From the NCBI GenBank assembly GCA_012267415.1, contig JAAXGN010000113.1, positions 1 to 50,656 on the forward strand: DNA of 50,656 nt, given 5' to 3'. This document shows positions 43,762 through 50,656 of the stretch, piece by piece; the stretch's first letter is position 1, and each line of letters starts with the position of its first letter. Under the pieces are notes generated by a model. The model was not told the origin of the DNA. It worked only from the letters and a program-made list of their open reading frames with translations, and did not search any database. Source of the stretch: Candidatus Poribacteria bacterium. Lineage in GTDB: Bacteria > Poribacteria > WGA-4E > WGA-3G. Position numbers and translations under genes: made by a program.

Positions 43762-44967
43762 CTAAACACTGCTCTCCTGATAAAAATGCACATCTCGTTG
43801 AGGGAATGGAATCTTTATTCCGTGTTCCTTAAACTTGTGCCAGATCATAAAGTGAAGATCACTTGCAACATCAAAACGTTGAAATGAATCTGGGATCCAT
43901 GCATACAATTGAAAATCCAAAGACGACTCACCGAAGTCTGTAAACCTTACAAATGGGGCAGTTACGTTTTCCATCTGAGGAGGTGGGTCCTTAATTACCT
44001 CAGGATGGGCATGTGCCACCTCAATTAATACCCTTTTCACAAGTTCAACATCCGAACCGTACGATACACCTACCCTTATAGTAACACGAAAGCGGTTATT
44101 ATAGTGTGTAAGATTATGCACTGGTTCGGAGACCATCTGTAAATTCGGTACAATAATTTCCTTTTCGTCCAGTGACATAATCACAGTTGAACGAAGGTTT
44201 ATACTTGTCACACGACCAAAAAGATTGAAATCGATGATCTCTACCAAATCACCAATTTTAATGGGACGTTCAAATAGTAGGATGAGACCTGACATGATAT
44301 TGGCTACGGTATTCTGCAATCCAAAACCGATCCCAATACTCAGACCCCCAAATATAATCGCAATACTCGTTAGACTAATGCCGATAGTTGTCAGACTTAT
44401 CAGGACACCGATAGTGATGAGGAAAAAGTGGAAAACGCGAAGTATAATGAATTGTGCATGTCTATCAATCTGAAAAGCCTGTAATACTTGCCGTTGCAGA
44501 ATCAACTGTGAGAATTTCGACAGAATAAACATGCCGAAAACAATAGCAAACCCATAGAACAAATTTGCTAAAGTAAATTTTCCTTTATCTACTTCTCCAC
44601 CACCCGTCACCTCCTCTCCTGTATCTGTGTCAACTACTTTTTCTTGTGGTTGAAATATTTCAGAAAGGTCATAATGAAGAACCGTACCGAGGATACCCGT
44701 ACTGATCTCTGCAACCTGAAAGGAGACACCGATGCCAATAAACAGCATAATGAGGAAGAAAACAGCCAATGTTCGGTTGATAATATCCTCTGACATTCTC
44801 ATCCGAACAAATAACCTTCGTAACCAACGTCTTGTAAGACCTGTTAAAAACAACCATACTGTCAAAAATCCAAACAATCTTAATATGTGCCAGTAAGTAA
44901 CGGGTTCGTCTAATTTTATTGCAGTCTGACTAAGGAAGTCATTAATTTCTTGCCAGAGTATTTCCAT
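43762..44967 (-). CDS. MscS-family mechanosensitive channel
   Basis: 401 residues. Several helices (about 25-45, 62-85, 130-155, 170-230) precede the MscS pore and beta domain, with the family segment GIGFGLQNTVANIMSGLILLFERPIKIGDLVEI (pieces GIGFGLQNTVANIMSG and FERPIKIGDLVEI). The alpha/beta cytoplasmic end (IPFPQRDVHFY) matches. A hydrophilic loop of about 40 residues (around 90-130) faces out. It releases ions upon osmotic down-shock from the inner membrane. A cation-chloride cotransporter-like gene is just upstream on the same strand, 34 bp away. Confidence 0.94.
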   Translation of the reverse strand: MEILWQEINDFLSQTAIKLDEPVTYWHILRLFGFLTVWLFLTGLTRRWLRRLFVRMRMSEDIINRTLAVFFLIMLFIGIGVSFQVAEISTGILGTVLHYDLSEIFQPQEKVVDTDTGEEVTGGGEVDKGKFTLANLFYGFAIVFGMFILSKFSQLILQRQVLQAFQIDRHAQFIILRVFHFFLITIGVLISLTTIGISLTSIAIIFGGLSIGIGFGLQNTVANIMSGLILLFERPIKIGDLVEIIDFNLFGRVTSINLRSTVIMSLDEKEIIVPNLQMVSEPVHNLTHYNNRFRVTIRVGVSYGSDVELVKRVLIEVAHAHPEVIKDPPPQMENVTAPFVRFTDFGESSLDFQLYAWIPDSFQRFDVASDLHFMIWHKFKEHGIKIPFPQRDVHFYQESSV

Positions 44968-45001
44968 CGTACACTGCCTATGTTATTCTGAAGTTGCTCG
45001 T

Positions 45002-47353
45002 TTATTCTATCGGAATCTGTTCAATTGAGTGGACAAACAGCACATCGTTCACACCATTGTAACGCTGTAAGATCAGATCCAAATCCTCAGAATTCAAGTC
45101 CTCTGCTGTTAGACCGACAATTACAAGGTCCGCCTGTGAAGATCGTTGTGTTACCTCTTGCTCCAAGGTTTCGGGACTGTCATAGTTGACTGAGGTTACA
45201 TTCTGCATAGAGATCGGGAGCCTCCCTTCCTTGATTACGGTTGAAAGTTGATCTGCATCCAATTCAGTATCCCAAGAATCTGAACAGGCAAAGAGTCTTA
45301 TTTTCGCACGTTTCCATTCCGGATGACCGACTAATATGTAAGCAAGCAGAAGCATCATCGGTACATTAGAGATGTTGTCATCTGTAACCCACACATGAAT
45401 TGAGGACCGATAACCGAATCGGTATTTTGTTGACCGCAGTATCAGCACGTTAAAGAGTGATTCCGCTGCAAGTAAAGCACCTTGTGTCACCTCTGGGATC
45501 TCTTCAGGGTGGTCCTTATCAAATTCGAGCAGAACAGAATTGTTTGGCAATCCAGCAAATCCTGGCATCTGTAACACTTGTGCTAATGCAAGTTGGAAAT
45601 TTGGACAGATCAGCGAATCGACAAAAATACCTGCTTTACTTGCTTCTGTCTGTTGAATCAACGCATCAACGTGTAAACGAGCAGAGATCTCTTCAGGAAA
45701 CGAGTAATCTCCAGGGAAAAACTGAATAAAGTGTCCAAATCCTTGTCTATGGCATATCCAACGTAGTAAATCGAAGTGTCCAAGCCGTCTCTCTCCGAAT
45801 TGGGTTATACCTACGATTGAGGGTCTCCATCCACTTTCTGATAGGTTGACACGGTCTTTCTGTAACGTAGTCTGTAACCAACGGGTTAACTGTATCATGG
45901 CACCTTGGAAGATGCCTGACATTCCACGATGTTCACGGTGCCCCCGTCGTAAACCGATGTAGATTGCTATCATAAGAACTATAGATATGATGGCATAAAA
46001 CACATGGATCTGTATCATCATCATACCCGACATAACAATGCCTAATAGTGATACATACCAGCGTGAATGGAATGTAGGACGGTAAGATGGATTGCCAGCA
46101 AAGTGTTCAAGGAAAGAAACCACACATAATGCACCATAGGTAACTAAGAAAAACATAGTCAGAATCTGGGCAATGAAGTTTAACTCACCTATTGCCACGA
46201 ACACTATGGCAATAGCACCCGAAACAAATGTTGCCGGAATCGGTTCTTGCGTTTTACCAACCCCTGTCTGCATCAAACGGTTCAGTGCTGGAATTGGAAG
46301 CACATTATCTTTCCCAAGTGCCTGTAACGTTCTCGGTGCAATCATAATTGACCCTAACGCTGATGACAACGATGCTGCTCCCAATCCGAAATATATGGTT
46401 GGTTCCCATATTGATATCCGTGCCATAATGAATTTGTCCCCAGCAAGTTGCTCAGGTGTTGCACTTTGCGCGAGTTTAAATGCTACGAGGACATAAACCA
46501 CCATGCCTGCTACTGTAGCGGCGATTGTTCCGAGGGGTATACTCCGTTGCGGGTTTCTCAAATCACCAGATAGTCCTAAACCTGCAATCATACCCGTAAA
46601 AGCAGGAAAACAGATGGCAAATACTCTTCCAAATGAATCGCCATCTTTAATAGCAGCATTAAAGTCCAGGCTTTTAGATTGCTGCTCTGGTGCGATTTCT
46701 CCATTAGTTATTTTCTCTACAGCATCAGCAGGATCAATTCCGTTTACCATTTCCGCAACGGGTAATTCCGAACCCAGGAAGAATGCTGCCAGTGAAGCAG
46801 CCAGTATCCCGCAGATAACCCATAGCATTGACACACCCATGTTAGCACCCTTAGTCAACATGAGGAGTATGAGAATGATAGTAGACGGAATACTCAAGAA
46901 ACGAATATCAATCGGATTCTCAAATTCATACTTTGTTTTTATCATCTCAAAGACTGGTTCAAAAGCTGCTGCGAACGCAACCATATAAAACGCAATAGAG
47001 ATCGCTTGTGAAAGGAATAAAGCAAAACCGATCGTCCCTCCAATACTGGTACCGAACGATCGACTCACGATGTAATACGCACCACCCCCAGCAACACGTC
47101 TGTTGGTCGCAATCTCTGATACTGCTAAAACTGTCGGAATAGTCACAAGATGACCCAGTGCAATAACGCCGAGACTCTGCAAGAGACCAATATGACCAAC
47201 AGCATATCCAAATCTCAAGAACAGAATCGCACCTAAAATCGTACTTATAGAAGCTAAAAAGACCGGAGCAGTACCGAAGCCGTGACCATGTTGATGAGAT
47301 GTAAGATTGCTGCTAAATCTGTTACCATTCTGTTGTCCTAACTTTGAGAACAT
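45002..47353 (-). CDS. APC-superfamily permease, cation-chloride cotransporter-like
   Basis: 783 residues. About twelve helices cover residues 28-470. The signature opening is GTAPVFLASISTILGAILFLRFGYAVGH (pieces GTAPVFLASISTILG and AILFLRFGYAVGH), and VAGGGAYYIVSRSFG follows, as in SLC12-type Na-K-Cl cotransporters. A long soluble C-terminal half (about 490-783) contains universal-stress-like segments (DALIQQTEASKAGIF, ADLVIVGLT). It probably carries ions or amino acids; the ion set cannot be read from sequence. It neighbours MscS, so an osmotic or ionic-balance role is plausible. Confidence 0.88.
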   Translation of the reverse strand: MFSKLGQQNGNRFSSNLTSHQHGHGFGTAPVFLASISTILGAILFLRFGYAVGHIGLLQSLGVIALGHLVTIPTVLAVSEIATNRRVAGGGAYYIVSRSFGTSIGGTIGFALFLSQAISIAFYMVAFAAAFEPVFEMIKTKYEFENPIDIRFLSIPSTIILILLMLTKGANMGVSMLWVICGILAASLAAFFLGSELPVAEMVNGIDPADAVEKITNGEIAPEQQSKSLDFNAAIKDGDSFGRVFAICFPAFTGMIAGLGLSGDLRNPQRSIPLGTIAATVAGMVVYVLVAFKLAQSATPEQLAGDKFIMARISIWEPTIYFGLGAASLSSALGSIMIAPRTLQALGKDNVLPIPALNRLMQTGVGKTQEPIPATFVSGAIAIVFVAIGELNFIAQILTMFFLVTYGALCVVSFLEHFAGNPSYRPTFHSRWYVSLLGIVMSGMMMIQIHVFYAIISIVLMIAIYIGLRRGHREHRGMSGIFQGAMIQLTRWLQTTLQKDRVNLSESGWRPSIVGITQFGERRLGHFDLLRWICHRQGFGHFIQFFPGDYSFPEEISARLHVDALIQQTEASKAGIFVDSLICPNFQLALAQVLQMPGFAGLPNNSVLLEFDKDHPEEIPEVTQGALLAAESLFNVLILRSTKYRFGYRSSIHVWVTDDNISNVPMMLLLAYILVGHPEWKRAKIRLFACSDSWDTELDADQLSTVIKEGRLPISMQNVTSVNYDSPETLEQEVTQRSSQADLVIVGLTAEDLNSEDLDLILQRYNGVNDVLFVHSIEQIPIE

Positions 47354-47402
47354 ACTAATTTACCTCAATATCACCTCAAAATGTTATTATCAATTCAAAA
47401 CG

Positions 47403-48137
47403 TTATAGCTTAATTCGTAAAATAGACAGATACTTATAATGTAGATTTTCTGTTAAGGGTTTGCTATTGTAACTTAAAGAACCACTCAACCGCAAACCTA
47501 AACGCGAGGTTAACGTCACAGTAAATGCTGGTTCGGCAGAATACTTGAAATTCTTAAAACCTACTTCCGGTGAGTATTTCATAGATACATTTAGATTTTG
47601 CCATCCAATTGACGTAAACCCTAACCAACGAAAAGAAGTGGGATCGAACTTTCTTATCGTAAGGTTCTTGTGAGGTTGGACATTCTCAAGAAAATACCCT
47701 ATTCCACCAGAAATCCGTAAAGTTCCTTTTTCATAAATCCCAGGACGGATATAACTACCAATCTGGAAGGTTAAGGCTGTTCCTTTTGAAATGTTTCGCT
47801 CAAAATCGGTAAACACCTCAATACCAAACGTCTTTATACGAATGCCTCCCTGAATACGTCCCTTTGCAATTTCTGTTATAACACCTTCGTTACCTGTTCC
47901 GCGCGAGCCAAAAACACCTGTCCAACCGTTGATGTTTTTAAGTGGTATGACACATGTTAGTGTAAGTGTCTGCAGGGCATCATCACCAGAAAAACCGATA
48001 TCAAGTGTCTTAGCATCTTGTGGCAAATCTGCAAACTGACAAAAACACGGAGATGTAAAAATACAAGTAACAAACAGCAAGACAATAGCATTTATCAGTA
48101 GTCTTTTAAAACTACATTGGAATTGAATGTTCCTCAT
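47403..48137 (-). CDS. Exported beta-barrel-like protein
   Basis: 244 residues from ATG 48137. A signal peptide (FKRLLINAIVLLFVTCIF, cleaved near CFCQF) precedes an all-beta body with alternating hydrophobic pattern (IGFSGDDALQTLTLTCVIPL, GGIRIKTFGIEVFTDFE). The last strand ends YLSILRIKL, compatible with outer-membrane insertion. It resembles DUF481-style barrels, as does the protein at 24657, but I cannot name the family. Function unknown. Confidence 0.7.
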   Translation of the reverse strand: MRNIQFQCSFKRLLINAIVLLFVTCIFTSPCFCQFADLPQDAKTLDIGFSGDDALQTLTLTCVIPLKNINGWTGVFGSRGTGNEGVITEIAKGRIQGGIRIKTFGIEVFTDFERNISKGTALTFQIGSYIRPGIYEKGTLRISGGIGYFLENVQPHKNLTIRKFDPTSFRWLGFTSIGWQNLNVSMKYSPEVGFKNFKYSAEPAFTVTLTSRLGLRLSGSLSYNSKPLTENLHYKYLSILRIKL

Positions 48138-48692
48138 AAAATATAAGTGTTTGATGTGCAACCACATGTATTTGTTCGGTTTTAATCTTAAAACCAGGTT
48201 CTACTTACCATTACAAAGATATATTATTGTATCCATTATAAGCCAAATTGTCAACTTTTTTGTCAATCCGGTGGTATAGAGGATGTGTAAAGTTCTTGCC
48301 ACTGAATCTCTCTGGCACGTAAAGACTATGTAACCTTATGTGTCAATTTATACGGATTAATCTGTTATGAGTATGTCTTTAGTCCCGTAGGGACGCTATG
48401 TTTATAGAAAAACGTGCTGTTAACCCTCTTTAGTCCCGTAGGGACGATATGTTTATGTTATTGCCTTATTTTGCACATATCGTCCCTACGGGACTAAAGA
48501 ACGGGTGTTCTACCATGATCTATAAACATAGCGTCCCTACGGGACTGAGGACACTAATTGATTGGATTTATTTTCTTAAATTGACGATGATGGTGACAAA
48601 GTATTTGCGCAACCTTTATGTCAATACAACTTTGACAGATTTTCCTATACATGCTAAACTTGTCTCAATAAATCCAACTACAGGAGGCTTTA
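48138..48692. other. Gene-free region upstream of the sulfatase, mostly repeats
   Basis: No credible gene. It contains a copy of the GTGTAAAGTTCT repeat near 48295 and the four-copy foldback at 48378-48548. The last 40 bp hold the sulfatase ribosome site AGGAGG. Confidence 0.7.
48378..48548. repeat. Nested foldback of four TTTAGTCCCGTAGGGACG repeats
   Basis: Copies 1 (48378-48406) and 2 (48429-48456) are direct. Copies 3 (48476-48499) and 4 (48521-48548) are inverted. Copy 1 matches copy 4 (GCTATG version) and copy 2 matches copy 3 (GATATG version), so they nest like a palindrome. Each copy also holds the inner palindrome GTCCCGTAGGGAC. Spacers are 19-22 bp. Confidence 0.9.
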
Positions 48693-50084
48693 ATGACAAA
48701 TAAAGAAGCAACAGCACAACCCAATATACTCTGGATATACGGAGAAGACCTATCACCTGATTTAGCGTGCTATGGAACACCTGCGGTCGCAACACCGAAT
48801 ATTGACCGCCTCGCATCAGAAGGCACACGTTTTAGCAACGCTTATGTCACCTGTCCAGTCTGTTCACCAAGCCGTTCAGCATTAATTACGGGGACATATC
48901 AGACACATTTTGATGCACATAACCATCGGAGTAATCGTGATAAACCGTTGCGTGAAGACATGAAACTCATCACAGACTGTTTTAGAGAAGCAGGATATTT
49001 TACATGCAACAGTCCCGGTCCCCCAAAGTATGATCGTCGGGGTAAGACCGATTTCAATTTCGATCGGAAAAACCCGTTTGATGGGATAGACTGGCAAGAA
49101 CGCGCAGATGGACAACCTTTTTACGCGCAAATCAACATTCCTGACACACACCGGGTTTTTAAACCTGATCCACAAAGACCCATCAACCCTGATGCTGTTG
49201 AACTACCTGCCTATTACCCTGATCATCCGCTTATACGTAAGGATTGGGCACTCTACCTTGAAAGTATACAGATATTAGACCGAAAGGTCGGGGATATACT
49301 AACACGTCTGGATGATGAAGGACTTACTGACAACACAATAATCTTTTTTATAAGTGACCACGGACGCGCACACATACGCTGCAAACAATTTCTATATGAT
49401 GGAGGAATCCATATTCCGTTGATAGTGAGACACCCTGGTAATATAGAAGCAGGCGCAGTGAGTGACAAACTTGTCAGCGGTGTCGATTTTATGCCAACTT
49501 CCCTAAAACTCGCAGGAATTGATGTGCCAGATTACGTTCAAGGACAGACTTTCTTGGGAGAACAAGCAACAACACGTGATGCCATTTTCGCAGCACGTGA
49601 CAGATGTGATGGAACAGTGGATCGTATACGTTGTATCCGCACACAACAATACAAACTTATACGAAACTATCATCCTGAATTACCGTACATGCAGTTCAAC
49701 GGATATAAGAAACTACAGTATCCACTCTGGACTTTAATCCATGTGTTAGCAGAGAAAGGTGAGTTGAATGACGCACAAGAACACTTCATACAGAAATCTC
49801 GTCCACAGGAAGAACTCTACGACTTACAGAACGACCCTTATGAAGTTAAAAACCTTGCAGATGACGAGAAGCATGCTTCTATCCTCAACGATTTACGAAC
49901 AAAATTAGATTCCTGGATTGAAGAAACAGGGGATATGGGGGAAACACCAGAACCTGATGATGTAATTGCATACTGGAAAGATAACATGAAGGAATCTTAT
50001 GACAAGAGGATGGAAAGTCGTGAACTTTCACCAGATATCAGTGATGCTGATTATGTCGCATGGTGGGAGAATCAGTTGTTGTAG
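48693..50084 (+). CDS. Type I sulfatase (arylsulfatase family)
   Basis: 463 residues. The formylglycine motif is CSPSRSALITGTY, with a convertible Cys, so an activating enzyme is required. The first metal site is in WIYGEDLSPDLACYGT (Glu-Asp). The HDH-like GRAHIRC and the FISDHGR site near residue 225 complete the alkaline phosphatase-fold core. No signal peptide is present, so it may act in the cytoplasm. AGGAGG lies 8 bases before the ATG. Such sulfatases desulfate sugars from algal or sponge polysaccharides; the substrate is not known. Confidence 0.93.
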   Translation: MTNKEATAQPNILWIYGEDLSPDLACYGTPAVATPNIDRLASEGTRFSNAYVTCPVCSPSRSALITGTYQTHFDAHNHRSNRDKPLREDMKLITDCFREAGYFTCNSPGPPKYDRRGKTDFNFDRKNPFDGIDWQERADGQPFYAQINIPDTHRVFKPDPQRPINPDAVELPAYYPDHPLIRKDWALYLESIQILDRKVGDILTRLDDEGLTDNTIIFFISDHGRAHIRCKQFLYDGGIHIPLIVRHPGNIEAGAVSDKLVSGVDFMPTSLKLAGIDVPDYVQGQTFLGEQATTRDAIFAARDRCDGTVDRIRCIRTQQYKLIRNYHPELPYMQFNGYKKLQYPLWTLIHVLAEKGELNDAQEHFIQKSRPQEELYDLQNDPYEVKNLADDEKHASILNDLRTKLDSWIEETGDMGETPEPDDVIAYWKDNMKESYDKRMESRELSPDISDADYVAWWENQLL

Positions 50085-50134
50085 ATACTATACGAAGGTA
50101 ACTGGTAATCACTGTACGGGCGAAGAAATGAAGA

Positions 50135-50656
50135 TTAAAGAATCCTTCGGGCTATCAACGGGCAATGAATTGCCCTACTACAAGCGGACAGGTTCGTAGT
50201 AGGGCAATTTATTGCCCGTCGAAATATTACCCAATTTAAATCTAAATCTTCATTAGGGACGATAAAGGCTTTTACACAAGCGGGGTTGGCTGTGTCGCCA
50301 ATGCTCTCATAGTACGTGATGAGATATAGGTCGCGGGCAATTGCGGCAGCTTCATGGTCATCTGGTGGGAATGGTGGTATCCATTTCGCACTCCAGTGTC
50401 CGCGTTCTTCTGCTTGTAAACGGAGTGCTTCCACTGGGTTTGTTTCCAGCAGCTCCTCATGGTAAGTTAAGGGACCTGTATACATCGGTTTCACAGGTTC
50501 CACTGTCGTTTCACGTTGTTCTACCGGTATTTTATCCCAGTGGTCACCATGTCGAACCCATTTGAATCCAGGTTCAGCAGGAGGAGGTTTGACATCAGAA
50601 ATATCTACCACATTGGGTGAATTTGCTGCTTTGTTATGTGCTTCTAACTTTTTCTG
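50135..50656 (-). CDS. Hypothetical protein, 5' end beyond the window; repeat-derived C-terminus
   Basis: The frame is open to the window edge, so this is the 3' part (173 codons) of a longer gene; the GTG at 50611 need not be the start. Charged, Pro-rich protein (PPPAEPGFKWVRHGDHWDKIP; pieces PPPAEPGFKWV and RHGDHWDKIP), with a helical DDHEAAAIARDLYLITYYES part. No domain recognised. The last ~28 residues (from about RRAINCP to IARRIL) are encoded by two inverted copies of the GGGCAATTCATTGCCC repeat, so the natural end may have been displaced. Confidence 0.65.
   Translation of the reverse strand, partial: QKKLEAHNKAANSPNVVDISDVKPPPAEPGFKWVRHGDHWDKIPVEQRETTVEPVKPMYTGPLTYHEELLETNPVEALRLQAEERGHWSAKWIPPFPPDDHEAAAIARDLYLITYYESIGDTANPACVKAFIVPNEDLDLNWVIFRRAINCPTTNLSACSRAIHCPLIARRIL
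50157..50220. repeat. Inverted pair of the GGGCAATTCATTGCCC family inside a coding 3' end
   Basis: Arms 50159-50183 and 50197-50220 are near-perfect reverse complements, each with an inner GGGCAAT/ATTGCCC palindrome. Same family as 15947-16017 and 43553-43579. Confidence 0.85.

Noticed and set aside
46503..46988. 161-residue frame opposite the cotransporter gene
   Set aside because: Composition is that of an antisense membrane gene, with no ribosome site and no recognisable motif.
48378..48548. Possible CRISPR array
   Set aside because: Only four copies, two of them inverted, spacers of about 20 bp, no cas genes. It is a foldback repeat.

Overview
The window is bacterial, gene-dense, of moderate to low GC, and carries about 50 genes on both strands. 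Its style fits a Candidatus Poribacteria-like marine or sponge-associated lineage. This is inferred from a sulfatase, a DUF1080 hydrolase, a SUMF1-domain protein, an AAA ATPase with a PD-(D/E)XK-like tail, a zeta-like kinase and many short dispersed inverted repeats. No marker gene in the window settles it. Most genes use standard TGA stops, yet one TGA is clearly read through as selenocysteine (SelW/Rdx-like gene, 7914-8144).

Layout. 1-2462: 3' end of a Cys-rich exported protein, a terminator, then a promoter driving gap-tpiA with secG just downstream. 2572-8144: secG, a small membrane protein, a uronate isomerase-like enzyme, MazG, a cupin gene with an in-frame TGA, an enoyl-CoA hydratase that matches only half of a FadN-type protein, a lactonase-fold propeller and the selenoprotein. 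8246-14937 (minus): a two-component system with sigma-54 activator, glpK and a ThDP-dependent 2-oxoacid decarboxylase. 15196-28602: SUMF1-domain protein, mutY, aldo/keto reductase, zeta-like kinase plus small partner, DUF1080 protein, lipoproteins, a Rieske protein coupled to an ABC permease with a very large insert, a MocA-like transferase, a YdjY-acylphosphatase fusion, a beta-barrel protein, a nucleoside hydrolase and an M32 carboxypeptidase. 28788-32260: an AAA ATPase gene broken by an internal deletion, followed by a complete IS607-type element (serine recombinase plus TnpB).

The most striking region is 32921-43536, a phosphate locus. A secreted metallophosphoesterase precedes pstS, a pstC fused to an N-terminal DUF805 domain, pstA, two pore-domain potassium-channel-like genes, three different pstB paralogues, a third degenerate permease between the second and third pstB, and phoU. 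The three PstB proteins have lost different catalytic motifs. PstB1 keeps LSGGQ but lacks the Q-loop Gln and H-loop His. PstB2 keeps both of those but has a ruined signature. PstB3 lacks all three. PstB1 and PstB2 together would make exactly one canonical ATP site, which suggests an asymmetric heteromeric Pst transporter; I know of no description of one. An approximately 140-bp repeat occurs upstream of both pstS and phoU.

43762-50656: an MscS channel, a cation-chloride cotransporter-like permease, a beta-barrel protein, a nested foldback repeat, a sulfatase, and a partial gene whose 3' end is formed by a dispersed palindromic repeat. I found no tRNA, rRNA, CRISPR array or prophage.
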